Notes under the pieces: generated by a model
The model's database searches: none
What the model was told of the DNA's origin: nothing
The model's input: the letters and a program-made list of their open reading frames with translations, nothing else
In this document: in pieces, positions 21,751 through 36,700 of the stretch
Position numbering within the stretch: position 1 is the stretch's first letter
How the letters are laid out: each line of letters opens with the position of its first letter
Position numbers and translations under genes: made by a program
NCBI GenBank assembly: GCA_049999765.1
Contig: JBNGIQ010009488.1
Coordinates: 1-41,824 of the forward strand
Length of the DNA: 41,824 nt
Source: Phaeoceros laevis
Taxonomy: Eukaryota; Anthocerotophyta; Anthocerotopsida; Notothyladales
Direction: 5' to 3'

Positions 21751-24700
21751 AGGTCTTCAGATGGTATGTTTTGTACTTAACCACAGGGATACTAATGACG
21801 TTTGTTTATACTTCGCTCCAAACATGAATCCATGTGGGTAGACCTGTATTTCTTAATAAGACCAGTCAGATATTTATGGTTTACTCTCAGATTCTTGTCA
21901 GGGTTGCAGATTGCGACCTTACCTACGATGGCATACCTTCGGCGTGAGACTGAGCAGAAATTACGAGTGTTAAGGCATGCTCAGGGCTCAGGAGGAGTTG
22001 CAACAGATACTAAAGAACTTGCTCATGCATCATCTTTGGCAAATGGTTGGGAGGCTTTTATGAACAAACTGAGTCAGCATGAGGTACAACCTCAGAATTC
22101 TGATATGACAGCTTCTGGTCTGGCTGTCACTTGACAAGGACTGCAAATAAATTCGCCAGAGCATAACCAGGCACATTTGCACCAACAAGCGTATAAGCTG
22201 CGGGAGAAGCTGCAACAAGAGGTTCAGGAGGTGCATAACCGCATAGAATTTTTCTCTGGTCTATGGTAATTCTCCCGGCACCTCTTTGCATATCGTTATG
22301 TTGCCTCACTTCTTTATGGGTATACTGTTTTCTAAATGCTCAAGAGTGAAGTACCCAGACTAAGACAACATGCAAAATATTTCACGTGATGTTGCTTCTT
22401 ACCAGGGAGGACAAAAAACCAGATGGCCAGTGCCTTGATCGTATTAAGGACATTCTCGGTACACTTGCAGAGAGTAAAGAGCTGGTCAGCGAACTGCAGG
22501 TATGTAGCCCACTATGTAGTTAGATCATGACCCAGAGACATAAACCGAGCTTGTTACATTGCATGTTAATATTGGCAGGAACGAGCTGAGAGGGCAAAAG
22601 AAAGATGTAAGGTTTTGCAGATGGAAGAGCCTTCGTTTCCCATCCTCAACGATATCAAACAAAGCATTTGTGCTACGGAGCAGGCATGTATCTTAAACCT
22701 GAAGTGCTGCGTTGGTCGTAGTTCTATTGTTCATGGTTCTGCATTGGTCATAATTCTTGTCAATCATCCAGCAAATTTCTACCACTTCAAAATGACGTAA
22801 CAATAGCTAATTCGCGGAGCCATACAGAGATGGGACGAGTTAAGAAGGTATCTGGATGAGAAAAATCAATTGGCAGATCAGGATTGGACAACAATGAGAC
22901 AGAAGATCCATGTACTAGAAGACTTTCTGGAAATGTGGGGAAAAAACTTGCAGTCCGGTGGGTATGATGATGAAACACAGAGGGCTCTGCTTCGCGAGAT
23001 AAAGCTCTACGAGGCATGCATTCCAGTTCTGTCATTTGTCAAAGGTGTATCCTGGGAGCAACATCACTGGACACAGCTGTTTGCACTGCTAGACCTTGGC
23101 GATCAGGTATTCAAAGGCCATTTATTTAAAAGCTGCTGTAAAGTGGTTACAAGTTCAACGGAGGATTCCTACCGCACATAAGAGTTCTCAATCCCAGGGT
23201 TTGCAAGTGGCACATCTCAAGGTGAGGCACTTTTTGAGTAGAGCTGAAAAGCTTGTCCAGGAAACCAAGGGCATCAAGGCACTCGATACACAAGCCACTG
23301 GAGAGGTTCGTCAGACAGGAAGTAGTGTGCACTTGAGACTGTTGACGCAACCAGAAGCAACATTCCATGTTTCAAGCTTCCATCTTCTTGCACTGACCTA
23401 CTAGTATATCCGTTTGCACAGAGGAGCATCAGAGGATCCTTAAATCAGCTCATTGTTTGGAGCCTGGAGACGTGCTTTACTATAATTCCGTATGTACCAA
23501 CCAAGCGGGAAAGCAGATCAACAATCATAATCAAGAACATGGAAGAGTTGCTCACAGAAGTGAGAAACTTGCAGAAATCAGTGCTTCTTAACCTGCTACT
23601 ACGAATAAGATTTTCATATTTGATTTTTGCTGAACACGTCAAGCTTTGATTGTTGTGAAATAGATTTGCATGATCGTCAATCTAATCTGCAGATGCCTGA
23701 ATCTTTCTAAAACGCATGGTTGTCAATCCAATCTGCAGATACCTGAATCTTTCCGCAGTTAACTTTTTCGTGATGCCCTTGTTTGAGCACACTCCCGAGT
23801 TTAGGTTTCTGTGAACAGATAGGAGACAATCAGCTTCTACTCAGGTCATCAAAAGAATCCGTCTTCGCAACTGTTTTCAAGGATGATCTCTGCATCTGGG
23901 AGAACCGATTATCTGCACTCCAAGATGCATTACAGCATCTGACCAGGTTTGGTCAATAATCCTCATTATTTGTTGTATTAATTCGTTGAAAGCTGCAAAC
24001 ACAGCTGATTCCAACTATGCTACAGGTGACAAGTCACTGTTAAACGGCTCCCAAACCCTCATCCGTTGCACATGTGCCTTGCGCGTTCCCTTGTGTGTGC
24101 GATAACTAAAGAATTATGGGGCTGGCAGCATACAGAGAAAGTGGGTGTACTTGGAGCCTATATTTGCGAAAGGAGCCATATCCATGCAGCAGGTAGCACG
24201 TCGCTTCAGAGTTTTGAAGCGTGGCAAGTGTTGGTGTCTGTACCCTGACATTGGTTTTCCAGATGAGGTTTGACAAACTGGACATGGAGTTCAAGAATAT
24301 TCTAGCGTCTGTTTCTTCAGACTCTAAGGTGATTAAACTGTTGGATTATCCTCAACTTGGCAAAACACTGCCACAGCTTGATCAACAACTTGATATATGC
24401 CAGCGAGCTCTATCACACTTTTTGGAGGTCAGTTCTATTTGCATGTTAGAAGATTTTCATATGCAAACGGCATGCCTTCAATGGTTCGCAGACCTCAACT
24501 TTCATCAACTCTTCTGAAGTCGCCTGGGGCTATGTTTACAGGAAAAGAGGTCAGTTTTCCCTCGGTTCTACTTCGTTGGCGACGATGATCTGCTGAGTCG
24601 AGAACGTCTCTGTGAGCCACCCGAAGTCTTACAGGTCAGCTCTGCTGCAGAGTCAAAGTCGTCCAACCATCAGCAAGTTGTAGAAACTGATGAGCATTTC

Positions 24701-27700
24701 AACCTTGCAGGCCCACATAGGCAAAATATTTTCAGGAGTTCAAAAAGTCCAGTTTTCACAAGACTTACAAAGGTTTCAAAATTTGGGTGTGAAGTGACGT
24801 TTGTCTTGTAAATACCCGTGCTGTAGACCTCAACAAGTTCTTGCTTCATCCTGCAGAATCCTTTCAGTGCGAAGTCCTGATGGCGAGACCCTAGATTTTC
24901 TACATCCGGTGGCAATATCCTCGGAGATCGAATGCTCGCTGGAAGTGCTCACATCTACCCTAAAGGTCTTTTCACGATGAAACTCGTGCCGTTTATGACA
25001 GCAAACAGATTATTTTTTTGTATTGTACTGCATCTATGTCTGTTCCATAGCTCCAAAGGGGCATGCACCATGGCATGAGTACTGACTGCCCCAATCCATA
25101 AATCTTTCTCTAGACAACATTGCACATATACCTAGAGGAGTGCCTACGGGATACACGCAAGGATCAGCTTCCATGTCAGATGCTCTGCTTGGCTGCGCAA
25201 GTGAAGTTCACAAAGAGCAGCGAAGAAAGTATACGGGACGGTAGCTTGGGCTCTTTGTACTCTGACTTGACAGCGAAGCTTCAACATCTTACAAAAGGCC
25301 TACCAAGACAAAACAGAAAACTCAAGTCTTATGTCTTGGATCTAATTCATGCACGTGATGTGGTTGACCACCAAGTACAGGAAAAAGTTTGCAATACAGG
25401 AGAATGGCCATGGTCTCGCCAGGTAACACGAGAAGTGAGGTGCTGAGAAATGGGCAAATCAGAAAAGCAGGACTGACTTTAAGGGCTCTGAATAGCTCTG
25501 TGTATTTCGCAGCTGCGCTTCTACCATTCAAAGGACATGGGCACAGTGGTGAAGATGGCCGAGGCAGATTTCATGTACACTTTTGAATATCAGGGCAATG
25601 CGCCTAGGCTTGTCTACACTCCCCTTACAGATAAATGCTTTCTTGTACTAACTCAAGGTCTCCATCTCGGATATGGCGGAAACATTTTTGGGCCAGCAGG
25701 GACGGGGAAAACAGAAAGCGTGAAAGCACTTGGTCGGTACCTGGGCAGACAGGTTAGCATTTGTTTTCCCAGTACTATGCAGTCATGCCATCGGTAACTA
25801 TTCATATTCCGAATATGCCAATACCAGAGGCAAGATGCACCCACCCTCACACTTCGGGTGTTTTTGTTATTGAATTCGTCAATATTTCTATGTATATTTT
25901 ACACGTCAATAAAATGACGCAGGTGCTGATCTTCAACTGTGATGGAGATTTTGACTTCAAAAGCATGGGACGAATACTCACAGGGATCATAAGATCTGGA
26001 GCTTGGGGTTGCTTTGATGCATTTAACAGGCTGGAGGAAGATGTCTTGTCTGCACTTTCACACCAGATTCAAGAAATTCAAGCAGCTCTCCGGGAAAACA
26101 TTCCTGAGATTACCTTCTTCAGCAAGACTGTTAGACTTGATCCTAATGCTGCAGTATTCGTCACTTTGAACCCAAAATCCAGAAAGTACGGTGGCCGCTC
26201 AAAGTTACCAAGCAACTTGCAAGCTCTATTTCGTTCTGTCACGATGACATGTCCAAATGCAGAACTAATTGCCCAAGTATATTCCGGCTTTCAAATCTCT
26301 AAGTTGGGTTGTGGTTGAATAATATTGATTTAGCAAGTCTGAAATCATCGTGGGTTACCCAGGTTAACCTTATGGCAGAAGGATTTACGTGTTCGGAGGA
26401 CCTTGGCTGTAAAGTTGTTGGTCTCTTCAAGTGTGCCGATGAGGTATGCCATACCTCACATTCAATACATTGATGTGAGTAGGGTAGCATTAGCATAGTA
26501 CAGGTTTTCCTAGTTAAGCATTGCAGAAGTTGATACTGCGAGGTGCAATGGGCAACTAAGGTATAGTGAAACTCATGCAGCTCCTTACCAAGCAACACCA
26601 TTATGACTGGGGACTTCGAGCCATAAAGTCTGCTCTCAGCATGGCAGGCAACTTTCTGCATGGCGAAATAGCTCAAAACATTGAAAATGCTAGGATGCGA
26701 GAGAATCATGCTATTGTTCATTCTGTACTGGCAAGTACTTTGCCAAAGTTGGTTTATTCTGACCGTGAGAGGTTTAGGCATCTCGTATCGGACATATTCC
26801 CAGGAGTAGATCCCATTTTTGACAATGACGCAGAACTGACTGCAGCCATTCGAGGGGCGATTAGTGAATTGAAACTACAGGTACTGCCCTAATCAACCCC
26901 ACATGACCAGCAAATCAAATCAGCTAAGGCATCAGTCCACGTAGTGCTATGTCAGAAAGGTAGCTATGTCTAGGTATGCTACAGTGATATGTCAGGTGGA
27001 TAGATACTGATCACAACTTTGCTGTTGTCTGGAAGTTTGTGGAGTTACAGACTCACAAAGTCAAACAGTTGCATCTGGCATGCAATCAGCGAATGGGGGT
27101 CAGTCTTATCGGCCCATCTGGAAGTGGGAAAACAACAGCCTGGCAGATCCTCCAGCGCTCCTTGGGGAGTTTGAACAAGCGGATGCCCATTGATGTGCAT
27201 GTTCTCAATCCTAAGGTAAGAGAGCTTGAGAGAAAATGGTGTTTTTCACTTGTGTTGGAATTCCACTGTTGCAAAAAAATTGCAGGCAATGTCAAGGCAC
27301 CAACTCCTCGGGCACATGGATTTGGATACGCATGAATGGATTGACGGAGTTCTTACTGCCATTATCAGACAGGTAAGACTCCAGACTAGCATTATCACAT
27401 TGCACAACTACACTTACCTCTCTGTGCTTCATGCATGAATATATCACAAGTGGCAGGGAGAACTGCATGTCCACTAATCTCATGGGAAGCAGGTAGCAAA
27501 GCAACCGGCAGACCAAAGGTCGTGGATTGTATGTGATGGAGATGTCGATCCCGAATGGATCGAATCTCTTAATTCAGTTCTCGATGATAACCATCTTCTC
27601 ACACTACCCAGGTCAGGAGCTATCAGACGTGACAATCATATTCTCAACCTTGCCTGCTTTCTGTGATAAGAAACCAGACCCATAGAAACCATCACGATCA

Positions 27701-30700
27701 AGCAGCTTGCAAACCTAACATGCTCATGGTTTGACCAGTGGAGAGCGGATTCAATTAAGCTCACAGTTGAACTTCCTCTTTGAGTGCGAAAATCTCAAGT
27801 TTGCTTCACCAGCAACCGTAAGCAGAATTGCGATGGTGGTTTTCTCTGAGGATGATATTGGTGTCGACAACCTAGAAGAAATGTGGATTTCCTCTCTGGT
27901 TAGTCTAAGTTTGTGCTACCAAATTTTTCACTGACTATTAGAGAGTCCAATTATTAAGGGGCTATCCATTCCTTTCACCACTTCTAGTTGCACTAGATGG
28001 CTTACCTTTCAGTTCCAAGTTTGTCAATAATCTCGCACATTCAGCTCATTAGCTAATGAACTAGGGAACGAGCAGGAAGATGAGATAAGGCTCGACGGCA
28101 GAAAATGGTTCAAAGACATCTTTAGCAGAGCGCTAGACTGGGCAACTGTCCATTCCTCCGCAATGTTAACTACAAAGGTCTTCATTCAAATACCTAGTTA
28201 GATGTGCAAGGCAACCATGCCAGTGTGGATGTCATTTTACAAGGCAACTTCCTGACACTTGGTTCTATTGGACATTTGCAGATGGGAACAATTCAGAACG
28301 TGATATCGCACATTCTTGGAGTACACTGCAGCAGTGACTTTATCCAAGGACTGGCACGAGGATTGGGAGCAAACATGGAGACAAGTATTAGGGCCCAGCT
28401 ATATTCCATTTTAGAGGAATGGTCCGGCCATTCCATTCAAAAGACTACATGCCTGAGCATTGCTTCGTTACCAGCGCCAGCAAAGCACCCCACAAGGGCT
28501 AGTTCACAGGAAATGGTGCAGGTTGACAATATGGCCCATACTATGGCCGTTATCTGGCCCTGGATTGCAGGTTCACTTCCTGTTCTCCTGGTAAGCTTAA
28601 GCAGACGTAGCTAGTTCAGTTTTAGCTAGTACAATAGGTACTTATGAAAATGATGCCTTTCAGGTGGGTCCAGAACAATGCGGCAAGACCACTTTGCTAG
28701 AGTACTGTTTCCGGAGGTTGAAGTCAACGACAGTCATGACAATTTATTGCAGGTTGATTCTAACTGTCATCCTCATCGGACGCAGTTTCTCCTTTTATTT
28801 GGAACTAACACATTCCAATTACTAAGTGCAGTGCTCAAACAAAGGCACACGAGGTTGTCGAGAGGCTTAATTTAGTTTGCACAGCATACACCGGAAAGGA
28901 GGGTTGTAAAATGCTTACTCCAAAAGACAGCAAAAGCCTCGTACTGTACCTAAGAAACATCAGTTTTGTTGAAACAGACAAGTACTGCATCCCATTCCTT
29001 CACTAATTGTTTGCATTCTGATTCGTGGTAACACCCGAGTAAGGTGTTCACTCCCAAAGACGGAATTCCCAAAGGGTGAATCTTGTGCACTTGCAACACT
29101 CCTCGATTAAGGTAACCTTATGGTTGCTCCATGTCCATGTTTCACAGATACGAAACCTGCCAGCTTATAGAATTTTTGCGGCAACTCATCCACTACAATG
29201 GATTCTACAATGACTCCCATGAGTTTGTGCAATTTGAGAGCATTCAGGTTGGTGGAAAACTTCGATCCTCCACTCACTCTCACAAGAGCTGGTAAACTCA
29301 GAGGACCGAGCACCTAGTCCAAGGACAGTCTAACAAATGCTTCTCCACAGATTGTTGCAACTATGCACCCCTTAGGAGAAGAAGGCTGCTCTGCTCTATC
29401 ACCAAGATTTACTGGAATCTTAAGAGTTGCATATATGGATTACTGCCCAAAAGAGCAACTCGAGGTGTGTGATTTCGAATACAATTTTGGACGTGTTCAA
29501 GCTCTACTTGAGAGTCAACCCTTGTAGGTGTGCTTGGCTTCTAAGATCATGGACATACAGGTCATCTACACCACCAAACTACAAGAATCCTTGCTTCAAA
29601 CTATCCCAGATGATCCTACCTGGAAAGTCACTACTAATGTTTCAGAACTAGCAGGTCCTTTCCAGTTTCCACATACAAAACGTGCACTTCTTCTGTGTTA
29701 TTAGCATGCAATAATCACCCTTCAATTTTCTCAGGGAAACTGCTGGACATTTATCATGAGCTCAATCAAATCCTATCTACAGAGAACAAAGGCCGTTGTA
29801 AATTTTCCCCCCGCTATCTATCAAACTGGGTGCTGGTAAGTCGTGGCTTGAGTAAGTTCTTTTTCCGTCATGGAGTACGCGGAAGTGTTGCGGTCTAATT
29901 GCCGCCGTGTGGCTTATGGCCAGAGTAAAGCACGCAAACGTTCACCCTCACCTTCAAATGAGAAAAACCTTGAAGAGTGGTTCTGGTACTAACAGAACTG
30001 ACATTTGACAGGGCATCAAGTACTATGATTTGAGAAGTGTTGGAGTTCAGGAAGCACTGAGACATGAGGTAAACAAACATTGCAACTTCTTAAGAGGAAA
30101 CCCGCGTCTGGACTTTAGATGCGAAGATGCAAGAAATGGTACAAGTCAAGTCGCTGTGGAATCTACTTGCAGGCTCTCTGCTTGTTTAGGGATGAGATCG
30201 GAGTGGCAGAGAATGTTGCACGCTTCGATAAATTGGTGATACAAACATTTAAGAACCAGGTGAATATAGGATTAAGACTCTTTTACAGCCCAATGACTTT
30301 TGGCTACCTAAGAGATAAACACTTGTACCCACTAGACATACCTGCAGCTAATTGGACTTCTTTGCAGATGAACTTGGACCAACCTGAAAAGGTGTACACA
30401 ACATGGGTCATGCCGGACCATTCCTGCAAAAGTGACAAACTTGCAAACCAGAAGATCCTCAACTCTATGCCCTTTCAACAGTTTCATAAAATTGTGGAGC
30501 AAGCATTAATCCGATATGAACGGGAGGTCAAGAGTCTTCACATTATTCTGTTCCCAGAGGCAAGTCAGCAATGGTCACAGTTTTCTAAATCCCTACATGT
30601 AACATCGCCCAAAGACAACCAAACTTAAACCATTGTGACTGCCTTTCGTCCTATCAGGTTATTCTAACAATTGCAAAAATCCACCGTATCCTAGCACGCC

Positions 30701-33700
30701 CAGGTGGAGGACTGATTCTTGTTGGGAGAAGGGGTGATGGGCGCAGAACGTGCACAAATTTAATATGCTTTATGCACCAAATCAACTTGTTCACACCCTC
30801 AGTTTCATGCAGGTGCAACTCATTGGGATCTCAACTACCCCCAATAATTGTTCCAAGGTCTGCAGGAAAAGTCTAATCAATTTGATATGTTTTACCACAG
30901 TTATGGACGGAAAGCGTTTTTGGAGGATGTGAAGGGCATGCTCCATGCAACAGGCATTGATGGCAAAGAAGTTAGTTTTCAGTCTCTCTGCAATTTTCCT
31001 TAAAGAACTCGATGCTGCTCCAATACTGCAGCCTACATACAAACACGGGATGCTAGGGGGCTCAACAAATCTGGAAATGAATCTGTACAATCTTTACACA
31101 TAGTGTGCTGACTAATTGCATAATTCCAGAGTGTCCTGTATCTCGAAGATCATCAACTTGTGGAAGAATCATTCCTGGAGATTATTAACAGTTTGTTAAG
31201 TGGTAACGATCTCTCTGCGTTCTATTCTACTGATGAGCTCCAGGTATGTACCCTACAGACAGGAAACTAGGCAATACACTTTATTTGTTCGACTAAACCC
31301 TGCTTCAATGACATGAATCTAAACAATGAGGGGTGGACAGGTAGCCTTGGCCCCTCTCCAAGAGCTCGTCGCACAGGAAGGCTTCGTCTATTCTAGTTTG
31401 CTCTCATTCTTTCTGTCAAGGGTGAGACTTCGCCTACGTGTTGATGCAATTTAAGACGTACAACTTGGTAGCCAAGCCACATACTTTGGTAATTTGACCG
31501 TGCTAACTGTCCTCAGGTTCGCTCAAATCTACATATCGTCCTGAGCCTAGATTCATATCATCCCTTATACGAGCTGCGACGAAGAAAAAACCAAGCCATC
31601 TTCACTCGATGTACTGTTCTACAGCTGGAGGTTTGGACAGATGAGGGAATGATGGCATTCTCGGTGTTAAGACTACTGGATAGCACATTCCCTATTTGGA
31701 GAGACAAAGCCGATCAACTTGCAGCAATCATGGTAGCTATCCACAAAAGCGTTATTGACAGTGGTATGCCTGTCACACCCATGCACTTTGTCAGACTCGT
31801 GGATGAGTTCAAGTTCATCTACAAGAGTAAAAGAGATGAGCTCACCAGACACATGACACATTTGCACGTAACTCCTCAGTCTCCCATGCCTTTAATTCTC
31901 TCATGTGCATCAAGATCTGAAGCAAGTACTGTCATGTCATCGCATGGTCATGTATCTAGTAGCAAAGTAACCACCGAACTCAAATGCTTCTACAGTTCTT
32001 ACTGTTCAGCCGAGAAGCTGACTTTGCATAACTCTGCAATCTGACTACAGTCCTCCATGCCCTTTCTTGTACTTGCCTGCAGGGTGGCCTTAGCAAGATG
32101 GAAGACGCCGCAAAGAAAGTGATAGACCTATCCACAGAGGCTGCCTCCCAAGAGGAACTGTTAGCACAAAAACAGGCAGAGGCTGAAAATGCTTTGCACC
32201 AAATTGCTAATACGATGGAGATGGTAACTGCTCGAAAGGCAGATGCAGAGAAGTTTAGGACAAATCTACGAGAGGAGGAATTAGATCTACGAGCTCGGCG
32301 CAAAGGAGTTGAGGATGAGCTATGCAATGTGCAGCCACAAGTGGAAGCAGCAAAGAAATCTGTTGGCCAGATCAGGAATGATCATCTCAAGTATTTCCTC
32401 ACCGTTCAACCACTAACGTACCGTGATTTAGTATGCCATGCCACAATTCTCAATTGGAGGTTGCTAAGTTTAACTTTAAGCTTGTTACAACCCAAACGAT
32501 CCTTGCCTGCAAAACTTCAAGCCAAAAAGATTATGTAACAGCATCACGTCATGCCTGCAGTGAGCTACGTTCGCTGAAAATACCGCCAGATGCCATTCGT
32601 GATGTGTTGGAAGGAGTCTTAAGGTTGATGGGAAATTATGATACTTCTTGGCTGAACATGAAGAGATTTCTTGGAATGCGAACAGTGAAAGAAGAGATCA
32701 TGAATTTTGATGCTACCAAGATCAACCGCCAGCTCTGCAGAGATGTGCAAAAGCTTCTTGTGGCCAAAGCAAGTTCTTTTGACCACAGCACGATATACCA
32801 TGTCAGTGTCGCTGCTGCCCCCCTGGCAGGTGGATTTCTCACAACAAAGTTGAATGACAACAAAAACTCGGTCTATATATAATACAAGAGGCTAACGTAA
32901 AAACTGTCTAGTTGATGTGTTTCTCACAGTTACTAATAGCTTGATCACTCATGTTTTCAGCTTGGGTCAAGGCAAATGTCCAGTATGCACTAGTTCTAGA
33001 AGGGGTACGCCCTCTCCAAGAGCAAATAGACGAACTTAGTAAGCCTATAGAAGCATCAAAAGTTTCTATTCAACGCTGTGAGGATGACCTGCGTAAAGTG
33101 AACCAAACAGTTCAAAGCTTAAAGCTCGAGTTCAGCAACCGTACAGGAGATGTGGAAGCACTCAAAATCAGCTTAGCGAGGGCGAATAATAAGGTAGCCA
33201 ACGCAAGGCAATTGCTTGAAAAACTGGGAGGAGAGGAAGTTCGATGGCAACACAGAGTAAGGATACAACCCAACTAGACCAGGAAAGTTATTGAGAAAGA
33301 CCCATGCTTTACTGCCAAAAAACTTCACGTAGTTTTTGAGCACAAGTTAGTATACCAAGCATGCAGGCAGAGACTTGACTAATAAGCGTTTCAAACAGGT
33401 GCAACAAATCGAGGCAGAGTTACATCAGCTTTCCACTTCTGTGATCATGGCAGCAGCATTTTCCATGTACCTTGCAGGTCAAACAGAGGACTACCGTGAA
33501 GACATGCAGACAATATGGCAGAGGCTACCAGAATTTGGTGACCAAGGATTGGGGGGAAGTTACACCCCGAAGTGGTTTGACTTCAAGAAGTTTATGTCTA
33601 CAGAGAGTCAGATGATTGCTTGGAAAAATGAAGGCCTGGCTTCTGATGACTTGTCAATGGAGAATGCGATTGTTATTCAAAACTCCAGGCTGTCGCAATT

Positions 33701-36700
33701 CATCATTGATCCGTCAGCAAAAGTTACAACATGGTTGAGCTCCTCTCTCAGAGCGCAAAATATTCCTTGCGAAGTAGTCCACCTGAAAGACCCAAAACTT
33801 ACCACCAAACTGGAGTTGGCCGTACGCTTTGGACACAAGCTTTTGGTTCAAGATGTTGACAAGGTTGAGCCCATGTTGTTTCCTCTATTAAGAAGAGACT
33901 TCAATCGGCAAGGCTCCAAATTAACCGTCCAGATTGGTGGAAAGGTAGTTGACCACAACGAAAACTTTCAGCTTTACCTATTCACAAGAGATTATGCTTC
34001 AAAAATACTACCAGACACGCTGGCCATGCTTATGACATCAAGCTTCAAGGTTACAAAATCGGGGCTTGAAAAGCAGCTTTTGAGTAGTATTCTACTCCAC
34101 GAGCAACCAGAGCTCGAACTGCAGAAAAACTCACTGCTTGAGGTACCACCTCTTATACGTTCACTGCACTCATATCCTAAGCATACATTCATTTGCTAGC
34201 AATGCAAAATGATTACTACAAGACCAACTGATTTGATCCCCGTGTTGGAATGCAGTCAGAGGAGCAGTTGCATGTACAGCTGTTAGACCTTGAAAGCCAT
34301 CTACTTCAGCAACTTGCAACATCAAAGGGAGACATGCTGGAGAATGAGTCCCTTTTAACTTCACTAAATGAGACAAAAATCAAAACCAGCTGCATTCAGA
34401 GTTCACTGGAGGGACTAAGTACTTTGCAAGCTTCTCTAAAAGTCCAAAGTACTAATTATGAACCCCTCGCACACTTGGGAAGTTCTCTTTATTTTGCCAT
34501 AAAGAAACTGGTTGTCCTGAACCCTATGTACCGTTATGGCTTGCCGAGTTTCATGCACTTATTTGGTAGGGCCCTTACTTATCGAGTTAACAAAAGAGAT
34601 TTGCTCAATGAAGATGAGAGCTCCCACCAGATTGCACAACGCGTTTCATATTTGTGTAAAACGCTTTTGAGTTTGGTGTACAGTCATGTATCAAGGTCAC
34701 TTTTTGACTCTGACCGACTGACTTTTGGAATGCACCTTGTTCGAGATTGCACTATGCTGAAGCAAACGTCCAAACTAGAGGTCAAACTTTTTCTGCAACT
34801 TTTTGCATCAACTGCTGCTGGTGATGCATCCATAGCTAAGAAGGTCTTGCTTCCCTCTTGGATCCCAATAAGCAGAAGGCAATCGTTTATGCTTGTACAC
34901 GACTCCCATCCAACTCTAAGACAGTCCATGGAGATGCATGACGCTAAGGCATGGTCAGCTTGGATCGAGTGCCCAACATGTGAAGCTAACTTCCCTGATT
35001 CTGCTATCAAGCATACGACACCATTTCAGAGGCTCTTGTTAATCCAGGCACTTAGGCCTGACAGGCTAGTCAATGCTATGAAAACTTGCGTGTGTGCCAG
35101 TCTTGGACTGCAGACGTTCAGTGCACCACCTTTGTTGCTTCCTGATATACTAAGCACAGAAACCAATGCAGTTCAACCTGTATTATTCATCACAGAAGCA
35201 GGGGCTGACCCATCGCTCGAACTTGAAGAATATGCTCTAAACCAGGTGGGCAGGTCAAGCTACCACCAGCTGGCAATGGGACAGGGGCAGACCACGGAAG
35301 CTTTGAAGATGCTACATGAATGTGCAGAAGCTGGGCATTGGTTGTTTTTAAAAAACTTGCACCTAGTGGTTGCGTGGCTCCCTGCTTTGGAAAGAGAGCT
35401 ACACCGGCTGCATCCAAAGCCTAGCTTTCGGCTCTGGCTGACATCAGAAACTCACAAAGATTTTCCAGTGAATTTAGCCGAAGCTAGCTTAAAGATTACA
35501 TGTGAACATCCTCCAGGGGTCACAAACAAGCTCAAACGAATTTACGGTGCCTGGACACAGGCGGTTTACTCCGAAAGGAAAATCTTTGAATCTCAAATGA
35601 TCTTTTCACTTGCTCTCCTTCATGCTGCAATTCAGGAGAGAGTTTCCTATGTTCCAATAGGATGGACCACCCACTATGAGTTCAGCTTTGCAGATCTGAG
35701 AGCAGGAGCTGAAATTCTGCTACTACTGACAAAAAACAGAAGCGACCCTCCTTGGGCCCATATCCACGGATTACTGTTATATGCAATTTACGGTGGACAG
35801 ATAGACAACAGTATGGATGCCACAGTTCTTAAGACCTATGTGCAAAGATACGTTTCTGAAAAACTCATCACCACAGTAAGTCAATTTCACAATGTGTTGA
35901 AGGGAATAAAGCAGAATGAACAGCAGTGGTTCATATATGGTGAGAAGAGAATAGCTCTTCCAAATTCTTCAAACTTTAGGGACTACGTGGATATCGTGAG
36001 TCAGCTACCCGATATAAATGCCCCTTGTTTTTTGGGGCTTCCTGCAAACATTGACAGCTCATTGCAACAACGTGATGCAGAGGACGTAGCTACTAAGCTG
36101 AAAGCAATGACAGCCAACAATTTGACATCTGGGGGTCTAGACAAAAAACAAATCTTTGCACATCTGTTCAGCATCTTGCAGCTATCTGACGCATCAATAC
36201 TACAATTGCTACTTCGATTGGAAACGACTCTAAACAGAAAAATAAGGCCCCTGCCAACAGAGCCTCTCTTCCCTGTCGTGGCATTCCTACTCACGGAGCT
36301 CGAATTTTCTCATCAGTTGCTGAAAACAATTAAAAGGTCACTTTCCAATATCTCCAAATTCCTGATCTCCGACCAGTGTCCCGATACTCTGAAACTAGCA
36401 GACTGTCAAACTCTAGTATCGGGGCAAATATTGGAATGCTGGAAAGATTTGTGGGAAGGCCCAGAGGATCCTCTCCAATATGTTAGAAGTGCAATTCATC
36501 GAACTGATGCAGTAAACAACTACTGCCAGATAGCTGCTGCTCAGACGCTGCAACTCACCTCAATCAATATTTCATATCTCTTTCACCCGCACTCGTATCT
36601 CGGCTCTCTACGACAACAAGCAGCTAGGGCATCTGGCACCACAGTAGATGGCTTGGTGCTAGTTACAACATGGAATGATGTACACGAACCTGGCACAACT

